From NCBI GenBank assembly GCA_903642275.1, contig CAHJWK010000002.1, forward strand, positions 1 to 64,000: DNA of 64,000 nucleotides, written 5' to 3'. Shown here piece after piece: positions 1 to 8,168 of this stretch. The notes under the pieces were generated by a model. It made no database searches and was not told the DNA's origin. It worked only from the letters and a program-made list of their open reading frames with translations. The first letter of the stretch is position 1. Every line of letters begins with the position of its first letter. The DNA is from Chitinophagaceae bacterium (GTDB taxonomy: Bacteria > Bacteroidota > Bacteroidia > Chitinophagales > Chitinophagaceae). The position numbers and the translations under genes were made by a program.

Positions 1-1
1 G

Positions 2-166
2 CACAGCACTATAGCCATTGAGGCTATGCACAAAGGCAAGGCTGTTTACAGCGAAAAGCCTATGGTGCATTACATAAGCGAAGGCCTGGCCGAAATAAAG
101 AACGCAAAACAATCCCGCAGGAAATTGCAAACTTTAAAAGATTTTTTGCGTGAAAGTAACAGTTAA
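2..166 (+). pseudogene. Truncated Gfo/Idh/MocA family oxidoreductase (3' fragment)
   Basis: The window opens inside this gene; 54 codons are visible before TAA at 164-166. The stretch GKAVYSEKPMVH is the conserved dinucleotide-fold segment of MocA-type oxidoreductases and matches the full-length family member at 8165-9553 almost residue for residue. The match ends shortly afterwards, near KLQ, and is replaced by an unrelated 11-residue tail and a stop. The whole C-terminal substrate domain of about 300 residues is therefore missing. I read it as a truncated, probably non-functional copy. The start lies outside the window, so whether the N-terminus is intact cannot be seen. Confidence 0.7.
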
Positions 167-269
167 AATCACGAAGTCTTTAGTTAACAATATAATTTAA
201 AAATCTAAAATTATTATCAAAAAAATTTCAATAATATTTCTTCAGGCAGTCATAGCACTTATCAGCATT

Positions 270-695
270 GTGGCACTTATCATTTTAATTCGGCTTCCTT
301 TAACCGAGGGACGAGCCACAAACTTAGACTTGTTTAGCATTTACTTTGACCCGTTCATCTTGTATGGATACTCAGCATCAATCGCTTTTTTTGTTGCGCT
401 GTACAAGGCGTTCAAATTATTTGGATATATCGGTCAAAATAAAGTATTCTCATCAAACTCGGTTAAAACTTTAAAGAGTATAAAGTATTGTGCAATCGCA
501 TTAAGTATTTTAATTGTGACGGCAGGGTTATACATAAGGCTATTCCACAATAAAGAGGACGACCCTGCGGGTTTTCTTGCTATTTGTATCGTGACCACTT
601 TTGTTTCTATTGTAGTTGCAACTGCTGCGGCAATATTTGAAAAAAGATTGCAAAATGCTATAGATATGAAATTAGAAAATGACTTAACAATTTAA
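270..695 (+). CDS. DUF2975-type integral membrane protein, start unclear
   Basis: Small membrane protein with three or four hydrophobic segments and the DUF2975-like stretches ASIAFFVALYKAFKLFGYIG and an ending in ENDLTI. In Bacteroidota and Firmicutes this family is normally encoded just upstream of a small YozG-type helix-turn-helix regulator, and the remains of such a gene follow 3 bp later. The only standard start in frame is GTG at 270, which falls inside the first membrane helix. The frame stays open upstream to a stop at 198-200 and reads like the usual N-terminus, but it contains no ATG, GTG or TTG. The true start may therefore have been lost, making this gene partly decayed as well. 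Function unknown. Confidence 0.6.
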   Translation: MALIILIRLPLTEGRATNLDLFSIYFDPFILYGYSASIAFFVALYKAFKLFGYIGQNKVFSSNSVKTLKSIKYCAIALSILIVTAGLYIRLFHNKEDDPAGFLAICIVTTFVSIVVATAAAIFEKRLQNAIDMKLENDLTI

Positions 696-698
696 TCT

Positions 699-923
699 AT
701 GCAAATTATTGTAAACTTAGACGTGATGATGGAAAGTGAAAAATTTCTCTGAATGAACTTTCTGAAAGAGTTGATTTGACATTATCTAATTTTTTATCTT
801 AAAGACCGGAAAGGCGAAAGCAATTCGGTTTAACACCTTAGACGAATTTGTAAAGCATCAGATTGCCAATCAGGTGACATTTTGGGATATGTAAATGACG
901 AAAAAAGAACAACGAACCGTTAA
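699..923 (+). pseudogene. Frameshifted YozG-type (Cro/C1 HTH) transcriptional regulator
   Basis: Starting at ATG 699, the frame begins MQIIVNLDVMM, the typical start of YozG-like HTH regulators, but stops after 17 codons. Reading across three frames recovers SLNELSERVDLTLSN, then LKTGKAKAIRFNTLDE, then CQSGDILGYVNDEK ending at TAA 921-923. Restoring one base at each of three short homopolymer runs (near 740, 790 and 848) would give a single protein of about 74 residues. It follows the DUF2975 gene, its usual partner. Either the pair has decayed or the assembly has homopolymer errors here; no other gene in the window shows such errors. Confidence 0.75.
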
Positions 924-1083
924 CAGCGGTTTGGCAAAAGGCTGATGTGCTCTCCTGTTCTTCGATATGTTCCGAAGGGCATCCTGAAGTTTAGGCAAAG
1001 CAGGTCTCCGGCCTGCACAAGTAGTTTACCATTATTGCTTTTTTAAGCTTTTATTAGTGTATTTACTGTATTATTTAGTTTAA

Positions 1084-2952
1084 TCAATATTTCAGGTATG
1101 CATCATACATACACTGCATATAAGTTTTTCCATTCTGAAGTGAAACTGAATCTTTAGCAGTCAATAATTTCTGAGATGGGTAAATAATTTGTTTTGCACG
1201 TTCATCATAAGCAATGGCGCTGCTATCTGTAACCCAGCCAAAACCATTATCAAAAGTATAAAACGCAAACGTCTTGCGGTTGCTTTGTAAAAGATCATTG
1301 CTCCATGCAAAATTGTTTGCGTTTAAATGTAACTGATGAAGCAAGGTTGCATCAATATCAGTCTGCGAACCTGTTGTTGAAATTATTGTTCCACGGTATT
1401 GAGGCTTTATAACATCACCAAAAAATATTAATGGTATATGATATTTAGCAGGTTCATCAAACAAACGGTTCTTTGGTAACTGATGCCCATGATCTGCACA
1501 CAAAATAAACAACGTGTTCTTATACCAGCCTGTATTTTTTATAGCATTGAAATATTCGCCTAAAGATTTATCGGTAAAATAGCATGCATTTTTAAATTTA
1601 GAAGGCAGATCATCACCGGGAAAAACAGTTTTCATTGGCACCGTAAATGGCTCATGGCTGCTTAAAGTAATTATGTATGAAAAGAATGGTTGCGCTTCTG
1701 TTTGCATTTCTGTTCTTTGTCTTGTAAGCATCGTTGCATCATCTGCGCCCCATTTATTAAAAAGATTTGCTTTGGGAAAATCTTTAAGGCTGATTACCTT
1801 TTTAAACTGGCCAAATTCTGCTATTGCATTAAAGTTGCCAAAGCCTAATTCACCACCATAATAGAAAGAGGTATTATAACCTGCTTTATGCAATTCGATT
1901 GACAAAAATGGAAGATGTTCTAACTTATCTGACTGGTAAATTATGCTTGTTAAAGGTTGTGCCGGAAAACCGCAAAGCATAGCAGCAATGCCCTGGTCAG
2001 TTCTTACACCGCTAGCGTACATATTTGAAAACAAAATACCATTTTTTATAAGCTTACTAACGTTGGGCGTTACATCATCGCCGCCTAATTCTTTAATAAC
2101 ATCAGCCGTAAAACTTTCAAGCTGTATAAAAATAATATTGGGCCTGTCTGTAGTTAAAATTTTAGGTATAGATGAATCATTATATGAAGTATATAATGCA
2201 GCAAGCTTTTGTTGGGCGATGGCTTGTGGCATTGATATATAATTGTTTTTGCCCGCTTTAAAATGTTTACTTAAATAACTATGAACAATATACCAGGGCG
2301 TATTAATGGCTGCATGGTTAGCTATAGGTTCAGAAGAAAAATATACAGAGCTTTCATTTAAAGGTATCTGCTGAAAGCCACCACGCACAGCTGCGCCTGT
2401 AAGAATCATTATACAAACAATAGAAATGAAAAATGATATAAAAGATTTTTTACCTGATACCCGCCATGCAGGAAATATTTTCATCAGCTTTAAAAACAAA
2501 AAATAACAAACAAAAAATTCTATGATGGCTATAATAATCAAAAGAAATATCGGCGATGAACCCATAGACATCATTGCCTCTGTTGGATAAGACAACATTG
2601 CTAATGCACGAAGATTTAAGCGTGTACCCCAGCTTTCATAAACACCTAAATCACCGGCAGAAATTAAACTGATTATAATAAGCAGTATGCATGTATAAAT
2701 TTTTAAAATTGATGAATAAAAATTCTTCTTAATAAATAATTGTGCAACAAAAACAAGAAAGGGGATTATAAATAAATAAGCCGCCGCAGAAATATCGAGG
2801 CGTAAGCCATAAACAAAACTTACTAAGATATTTTTAATGCCTGCTGATTTAAGCTCTTTAATGAAGTATAAAACAAAAACCAGGCGGTTAATAAAAAAAA
2901 CAAAAATCCAGAATAAGTAAAATCGTAACAGGTAAAAAATATGCTTCACCAT
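1084..2952 (-). CDS. LtaS-like sulfatase-fold phosphotransferase, membrane-anchored
   Basis: 622 residues. Five or so transmembrane helices fill residues 1-190, followed by an extracytoplasmic alkaline-phosphatase/sulfatase-type domain from about 268 to 600. Family landmarks are visible: metal ligand Glu279 in FIQLESF, the candidate nucleophile Thr318 in GVRTDQGIA, His433 in SSHEPF and the metal-binding ADHGH at 486-490. This is the layout of lipoteichoic acid synthase and MdoB-type phosphoglycerol transferases. Bacteroidota lack lipoteichoic acid, so the acceptor is unknown; modification of an envelope lipid or glycan is the likely role. It appears to be a single-gene unit. Confidence 0.85.
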   Translation of the reverse strand: MVKHIFYLLRFYLFWIFVFFINRLVFVLYFIKELKSAGIKNILVSFVYGLRLDISAAAYLFIIPFLVFVAQLFIKKNFYSSILKIYTCILLIIISLISAGDLGVYESWGTRLNLRALAMLSYPTEAMMSMGSSPIFLLIIIAIIEFFVCYFLFLKLMKIFPAWRVSGKKSFISFFISIVCIMILTGAAVRGGFQQIPLNESSVYFSSEPIANHAAINTPWYIVHSYLSKHFKAGKNNYISMPQAIAQQKLAALYTSYNDSSIPKILTTDRPNIIFIQLESFTADVIKELGGDDVTPNVSKLIKNGILFSNMYASGVRTDQGIAAMLCGFPAQPLTSIIYQSDKLEHLPFLSIELHKAGYNTSFYYGGELGFGNFNAIAEFGQFKKVISLKDFPKANLFNKWGADDATMLTRQRTEMQTEAQPFFSYIITLSSHEPFTVPMKTVFPGDDLPSKFKNACYFTDKSLGEYFNAIKNTGWYKNTLFILCADHGHQLPKNRLFDEPAKYHIPLIFFGDVIKPQYRGTIISTTGSQTDIDATLLHQLHLNANNFAWSNDLLQSNRKTFAFYTFDNGFGWVTDSSAIAYDERAKQIIYPSQKLLTAKDSVSLQNGKTYMQCMYDAYLKY

Positions 2953-3045
2953 GAAGGCATCAAAAATAATAAGATTAAATAAAGATGCGATTGCTTATTG
3001 ATGAATTGGAGGAATAATATATACATCTGCTACTACTATTAAATA

Positions 3046-3074
3046 AGAAAGTCCCGCTAAAAGCAGGACTTTCT
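3046..3074 (-). terminator. Rho-independent terminator of the PfpI gene
   Basis: Inverted repeat AGAAAGTCC.GC / GC.GGACTTTCT with loop TAAAA, located 29 bp past the stop of the PfpI-type gene. On the minus strand it is followed by a T-rich stretch. The A-rich and T-rich flanks are nearly symmetric, so it could act on both strands. Confidence 0.75.
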
Positions 3075-3102
3075 TTAACCTCAAAACCAAAACACACAAA
3101 CT

Positions 3103-3666
3103 TTAATATGCTGATGCGTGTACATGAACACCTTCATTTATTTCTTCAATCATCTTTTTATTAAACGCTTTTAAATCATCTGGATTGCGGCTTGTTATAA
3201 GGCCATTATCAACCACTACTTCCCTATCAACCCAGTCTGCACCTGCATTTCTTAAATCAGTTTGTAACGATGGATAAGACGTAAGCATTCTGCCTTCCAG
3301 CAAACCGGTTTCAATTAATGTTTGCGGGCCATGGCATATTGCTGCAACAGGCTTGCCTTCTTCCAAAAATTGTATTGCAAATGCAACTGCTTTTTTATTA
3401 AGCCTTAATTTATCAGGATTAATAACACCACCCGGCAATACCAATGCATCATAATCTTCAGCTATTACTTCATCAATATTTTTATCAACATTTAATTCTA
3501 ATGACCAGTGATCATGATCCCAACCTTTAACTTTATCTTTTTGCGGTGAAATAATTTCAACAGTTGCACCTGCATCTTCAAGCGCTTGTTTAGGGCTTGT
3601 TAATTCTACTTCTTCAAAACCATTCTCTGTTAAAATAGCTACACGCTTCCCGCTTAATAATTTCAT
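3103..3666 (-). CDS. PfpI/DJ-1 family protein (type 1 glutamine amidotransferase fold)
   Basis: 187 residues, full length for the PfpI/YhbO subgroup. The N-terminus GKRVAILTENGFEEVEL carries the conserved Glu of the family, and AICHGP at about residue 110 is the nucleophile elbow with the reactive Cys. Members are annotated as intracellular proteases, deglycases or stress-response hydrolases of small aldehydes; the sequence does not decide among these. Monocistronic, with its own terminator. Divergent from the glucosidase gene, with 164 bp between the two starts. Confidence 0.9.
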   Translation of the reverse strand: MKLLSGKRVAILTENGFEEVELTSPKQALEDAGATVEIISPQKDKVKGWDHDHWSLELNVDKNIDEVIAEDYDALVLPGGVINPDKLRLNKKAVAFAIQFLEEGKPVAAICHGPQTLIETGLLEGRMLTSYPSLQTDLRNAGADWVDREVVVDNGLITSRNPDDLKAFNKKMIEEINEGVHVHASAY

Positions 3667-3813
3667 GATTTTATTTTTTAAGTTATGCTAAATGTCGAAC
3701 AAAAACCAAACCACTCAAATTAACGTCATAACATATAACAATACTTGGTCTTAAAAGTTTACCGGAACAACATTATACAATAGCAAAGCAGCAGATTTTA
3801 TGCACGGCTTTTG

Positions 3814-3821
3814 TATGTTTG
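3814..3821 (+). promoter_or_regulatory. Bacteroidota-type -7 promoter box upstream of the GH63 gene
   Basis: TATGTTTG matches the TAnnTTTG -7 consensus of the Bacteroidota primary sigma factor and lies 9 bp before ATG 3831, implying a very short leader. No convincing -33 TTG was found, so this is tentative. Confidence 0.4.
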
Positions 3822-3830
3822 AACCTGAAT

Positions 3831-6449
3831 ATGACTATAGAACACCAACGGCTGATTGAAAATTCAAACAAGCCGGTTCCACTTGTAATATGGGGACCAT
3901 ATTTAAGTGAGCGTCAATGGGCAACTGTACGAGAAGATTATAGTAAAGATGGAGATGCATGGCATTATTTCCCGTTCGATCATGCACATTGCCGCACTTA
4001 TCGCTGGGGAGAAGATGGCCTGGCTGGTATCTCTGATCTATTTCAAAATTTATGCTTTGCAATTTCTTTATGGAATGGCAAAGATCCGATATTAAAAGAA
4101 AGGCTTTTTGGTTTGGGAAATTTTGAAGGCAATCATGGTGAAGATGTGAAGGAGTTATATTATTATCTTGATAATCTTCCTACACATACATACATGGAAT
4201 ATTTGTACAAGTACCCGCAACAGGAATTTCCGTATGAGTTGTTACGTACAGAAAATCGTAAAAGAACAAAGGCAGACCCAGAGTATGAAATTCTAGATAC
4301 ACATGTATTTGATAATGATCGTTATTTTGATGTACTTATAAGTTATGCAAAATATGATGATGAAGATATTTGTATAAAGATTGATGTGCGCAATCGTTAT
4401 CATGAAGCTGCTGATATAACTGTGCTGCCAACACTTTGGTTTTATAACCGGTGGAGTTACACTGAAGATTTTGATAAGCCTTTTGTTTCGTTTGTAAACA
4501 GGGATTGCGTTGAAACAAACCATCCAAGACTTGGTAAATATTATTTATATTTTTTGGGTGCTACCGACAGGCTGTTTACAGAAAATGAAACCAATACAGA
4601 GATAGTTACAGGTATTCCCAACAAAGATATTTTCACTAAAGATGCTTTTAATACAGCCGTTATAAAGCGCAAAAATTTAACTGCCTTACGTAATAAAAAA
4701 ACAGGTACAAAGTTCGCAGCTGTATATAAGCTTAATATTGAAGCAGGCGAAACCAAAACAATTTATTGCCGGCTAAGCAATAAATTAGATAAGAAACCAT
4801 TCGGTTACGGGTTTGAAGAAATTTTTAAAAAACGTAAGCAGGAAGCTGATGAATTTTATGCTGCTATTTTGCCAAAAGGTTTGAACAGTGATATGGCTAA
4901 TATTCAGCGGCAGGCAATTGCAGGTTTGTTATGGAGTAAGCAATATTATCATTTTGATGTGGAGCGCTGGCTTACCACCAGTGATGGCATTACACCTGTA
5001 AGCATCACTAAAGAAACAGGCCGCAACAGCGATTGGAAACATCTTAAAAACCAGGACATCATCAGCATGCCTGATAAATGGGAATACCCCTGGTATGCTG
5101 CATGGGATTTAGCTTTTCAAACTATATCAATGGCTGTGGCTGATGCCGGTTTTGCAAAAAACCAGTTGTTGCTTATTATGCGGGAATGGTATATGAAACC
5201 TGACGGACAGTTGCCGGCTTATGAATGGAATTTTAGTGATGTTAATCCGCCGGTGCAAGCGTTTGCGGCGTTACAGGTTTATTATATTGAACAACAACAT
5301 ACTGGCAACAGCGATGTACAGTTTCTTAAAAAAGTTTTTCAAAAACTGCTCATAAATTTTACATGGTGGATAAACCGTAAAGACCGTTATGGCAATAACA
5401 TTTTTGAGGGTGGATTTTTGGGGCTTGATAATATTGGCGTATTCAACCGCAGCTTTCATTATAAAGGAACTGTGCAGTTAGAGCAGGCTGATGGCACAAG
5501 CTGGATGGGTATGTATGCTTTGAATATGATGGATATTGCTGTTGAGATTGCCATACATGATAAATCTTTTGAAGACACTGCTACCAAATTTTTTGAGCAC
5601 TTTGTGCTGATTGCTGAAGCGTTAAATGAGCATCATTTATGGAATGCAGAAGACAAATTTTTTTATGATGTATTAAGCATGGCCGGTGCTGACCCAATGT
5701 CACTGCGCATTCGTTCTATTGTTGGTTTAACTCCTTTGTTTGCCGTGTCAAATATTCTACCTAATGAGCTTGATCATCTGAGCGATTTTAAAAAACGCAT
5801 TGCATGGTTTGAGAATTACAGAAAAAATAATAACAAGTTTTGGCCTAATGAAGAGCATAGTGAGCAAAAGGAAATTTTATTATCGCTTGTACGCAAAGAA
5901 AGGCTAATAAACCTGCTTGAATATTTGTTGAATGAAGACGAATTTCTTTCATCCGGTGGCATACGAGCACTATCAAAATATCATGAAAACAATCCTTATT
6001 CTGTTACCGTCGAAGGTATAGGTTATACGATTCAGTATGATCCCGGAGACAGTACATCCAACATGTTTGGCGGCAACTCCAATTGGCGCGGGCCAATTTG
6101 GATGCCAATCAATTATCTCATCATTCAATCTATACGTAAGTACGGAAAATTTTATGGCGATAGTTTATTAGTTGAATGTCCCGTTGGTTCAGGTATAAAA
6201 ATGAACCTGGAACGGGTTGCTGACGATCTTACTAACAGAGTATTGAGCTTATTTGAAAAAGATGAAAACAACAACCGGAAAACATACGGCAATCATAACT
6301 GGTTTTATCAAAAGCCGGGTAATGAAAATCTTGTTTTATTCTATGAATATTTTCACGGTGATAATGGTAATGGTTTAGGTGCGAGTCACCAAACCGGCTG
6401 GACAGCACTTGTTGCCCAGCTTATAAGTGAATATGGCGGCAAGCTATAA
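3831..6449 (+). CDS. GH63-type glucosidase (MGH1-like), cytoplasmic
   Basis: 872 residues from ATG 3831; a longer frame begins at TTG 3819, but the homologous N-terminus fits the ATG. The N-terminal third carries the family stretches RWGEDGLAGISD, LWNGKDPILKERLFGL and GNHGEDVKE. The C-terminal two thirds form the (alpha/alpha)6 barrel, with PWYAAWDLAF, DGQLPAYEWNFSDVNPP and, near the end, SNWRGPIWMPINYL. These are typical of bacterial proteins called simply glucosidase that are related to mannosyl-oligosaccharide glucosidase. No signal peptide is present, so it is expected in the cytoplasm. The true substrate is unknown, probably an alpha-glucoside. The amine oxidase gene follows after 20 bp, suggesting a two-gene operon. 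Confidence 0.88.
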   Translation: MTIEHQRLIENSNKPVPLVIWGPYLSERQWATVREDYSKDGDAWHYFPFDHAHCRTYRWGEDGLAGISDLFQNLCFAISLWNGKDPILKERLFGLGNFEGNHGEDVKELYYYLDNLPTHTYMEYLYKYPQQEFPYELLRTENRKRTKADPEYEILDTHVFDNDRYFDVLISYAKYDDEDICIKIDVRNRYHEAADITVLPTLWFYNRWSYTEDFDKPFVSFVNRDCVETNHPRLGKYYLYFLGATDRLFTENETNTEIVTGIPNKDIFTKDAFNTAVIKRKNLTALRNKKTGTKFAAVYKLNIEAGETKTIYCRLSNKLDKKPFGYGFEEIFKKRKQEADEFYAAILPKGLNSDMANIQRQAIAGLLWSKQYYHFDVERWLTTSDGITPVSITKETGRNSDWKHLKNQDIISMPDKWEYPWYAAWDLAFQTISMAVADAGFAKNQLLLIMREWYMKPDGQLPAYEWNFSDVNPPVQAFAALQVYYIEQQHTGNSDVQFLKKVFQKLLINFTWWINRKDRYGNNIFEGGFLGLDNIGVFNRSFHYKGTVQLEQADGTSWMGMYALNMMDIAVEIAIHDKSFEDTATKFFEHFVLIAEALNEHHLWNAEDKFFYDVLSMAGADPMSLRIRSIVGLTPLFAVSNILPNELDHLSDFKKRIAWFENYRKNNNKFWPNEEHSEQKEILLSLVRKERLINLLEYLLNEDEFLSSGGIRALSKYHENNPYSVTVEGIGYTIQYDPGDSTSNMFGGNSNWRGPIWMPINYLIIQSIRKYGKFYGDSLLVECPVGSGIKMNLERVADDLTNRVLSLFEKDENNNRKTYGNHNWFYQKPGNENLVLFYEYFHGDNGNGLGASHQTGWTALVAQLISEYGGKL

Positions 6450-6469
6450 CATGCTTTAAATTTTTTTAC

Positions 6470-7747
6470 ATGCAAAGCGTTCTGATAATTGGTGGTGGCG
6501 CAGCAGGGTTAATGGCGGCATATAAATTATCCACACAAAACAAAAAAGTTATTCTGCTTGAAGCATCTGATCGCTTAGGTGGAAGAGTACATACGTATAA
6601 AGACAATAAGTTTTCCATGCCTGTTGAACTGGGTGCTGAATTTGTGCATGGCAAGCTTCCTGTAACATTAAATTTATTAAAACAAGCTAATATAAAATAT
6701 CATGCTGTAAAAGGCAAGATGATTCACATGAAAAACGGCAGGCTTATTAAGCAGGACAACTTTGATGAGCATTGGGATGAAGTGATGAAACAGATGAAAT
6801 CATTAAAGCATGATATGCCTTTGTCAGAATTTATGCTTAAATTTTTTAATGATGATAAGTATGAAAAAACAAGACATTCATTAAAAGGTTATGCTGAAGG
6901 TTTTGACCTTGCTGACATTTCAAAAGCAAGCACCACTTCTCTTTATAATGAATGGGCGAATGAAGACCATGTGCAATACAGGATTGATGGCGGTTACATT
7001 CAGTTGATTAATTTTTTTGAATCAGAAAGTAAAAAAAATGGTTGTGTAATTTATAATAATTGTTGTGTAAAAAAAATCAACTGGAATAAAAATGAAGTGA
7101 ATGTTATAACGATGTGCAGCCGTTATTTTAAAGCTGATAAGATCATCATAACAGTTCCGTTAAATGTATTACAAGCCGGTAAAAATGATATAAACTTTAT
7201 TGAGTTTTCGCCTGTAATTAATGATTACCTGAACGCAGCAAAGAACATTGAATTTGGAAGTGTGATAAAAATAATAATGGAGTTTGATGAAGCTTTCTGG
7301 AAACATCAACATAATAACACCAGTTTTATAAGAACGGATGGAGCTGTTCCAGTTTGGTGGACGCAGTTACCAAATGAAAATCCAATTCTTACCGGTTGGT
7401 TTGGAGGTTTAAAAGCAACGGATAAAAAAGGTATGCCGGATGAAGATTTATTATCATTCTCATTGGAATCTTTAGGAGCTTCTTTTGCAATGCCTGTTGA
7501 GACACTGCAAAAAAAATTAACTGCGCATAAGGTTGTCAACTGGACAAACGTTGAACATATTCATGGCGGCTATTCTTATAATAGTGTTAATAGCATCAAA
7601 GCAAAAAAATTATTGCAACAGTCAATTGATAATATTATATTTTTTGCAGGTGAAGCAATGTATGAAGGTGCATCAGAAGGCACAGTTGAAGCAGCATTAG
7701 TAAGCGCCGAAAATGCAGTATTACAATTAAATAACATTAAAGATTAA
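6470..7747 (+). CDS. FAD-dependent amine oxidase family protein
   Basis: 425 residues. The N-terminal Rossmann motif SVLIIGGGAAGLMAAYKL binds the FAD ADP moiety, followed by LLEASDRLGGRVHT and the second FAD contact PVELGAEFVHG, both hallmarks of the flavin amine oxidase (MAO/polyamine oxidase) family. The C-terminal FFAGEAMYEGASEGTVEAAL closes the FAD site. No signal peptide. The substrate cannot be read from the sequence; monoamines, polyamines and carotenoid-like substrates all occur in this superfamily. Lies 20 bp after the GH63 gene and is probably co-transcribed. Confidence 0.88.
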   Translation: MQSVLIIGGGAAGLMAAYKLSTQNKKVILLEASDRLGGRVHTYKDNKFSMPVELGAEFVHGKLPVTLNLLKQANIKYHAVKGKMIHMKNGRLIKQDNFDEHWDEVMKQMKSLKHDMPLSEFMLKFFNDDKYEKTRHSLKGYAEGFDLADISKASTTSLYNEWANEDHVQYRIDGGYIQLINFFESESKKNGCVIYNNCCVKKINWNKNEVNVITMCSRYFKADKIIITVPLNVLQAGKNDINFIEFSPVINDYLNAAKNIEFGSVIKIIMEFDEAFWKHQHNNTSFIRTDGAVPVWWTQLPNENPILTGWFGGLKATDKKGMPDEDLLSFSLESLGASFAMPVETLQKKLTAHKVVNWTNVEHIHGGYSYNSVNSIKAKKLLQQSIDNIIFFAGEAMYEGASEGTVEAALVSAENAVLQLNNIKD

Positions 7748-7777
7748 TTGCGGCATAAATTTTTCAACTTATAGATT

Positions 7778-7957
7778 ATGTACGATCCCAAAAAGAAAAT
7801 TATAATTGATAACGAAAGCGATGAAGCAACTGAATCAATACCTTTTAAAGAATTTGATAATGAAAGCGACGAAGCAGATTCTGATGGTTCAGCAAGCGCT
7901 TTTGACGAGACAGAAGAAGTAAATGAAGATAATTTTGATGACCTCAAAGAAAAGTAA
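7778..7957 (+). CDS. Small acidic protein of unknown function
   Basis: 59 codons (MYDPKKKIIIDNESDEATES...DDLKEK), very rich in Asp and Glu, with no hydrophobic segment or known motif. The segment FDNESDEA near residue 26 repeats the earlier IDNESDEA, a short internal duplication. It lies 30 bp after the amine oxidase gene and 4 bp before another small hydrophilic frame. Codon use resembles the neighbours. Probably a real, disordered small protein; function unknown. Confidence 0.5.
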   Translation: MYDPKKKIIIDNESDEATESIPFKEFDNESDEADSDGSASAFDETEEVNEDNFDDLKEK

Positions 7958-7961
7958 TTGT

Positions 7962-8168
7962 ATGCAACAATCATCAGACAAAGAAAATAAGAAAGTACGA
8001 ACTGATAAGCAATTTAAAGATAATTGTGTACGTGAAGGCCAGGCTGATAATTCAATTTATGAGGATAGCACAAATTCGTCAGTTTCTCCTGAACGCTCAG
8101 TAGATAAACAAAATAAAGACCTGGAAGAATATATTGAACGTAACGGTAAAACAAAAAATAAAAGCTAA
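7962..8168 (+). CDS. Small hydrophilic protein of unknown function
   Basis: 68 codons from ATG 7962 (MQQSSDKENKKVRTDKQFKD...). It is charged, lacks hydrophobic stretches and is predicted to be disordered. The start was chosen because it directly follows the stop of the preceding small gene. An in-frame ATG at 7923 would overlap that gene. The stop overlaps the end of the convergent MocA gene by 4 bp. No family recognised. Confidence 0.45.
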   Translation: MQQSSDKENKKVRTDKQFKDNCVREGQADNSIYEDSTNSSVSPERSVDKQNKDLEEYIERNGKTKNKS

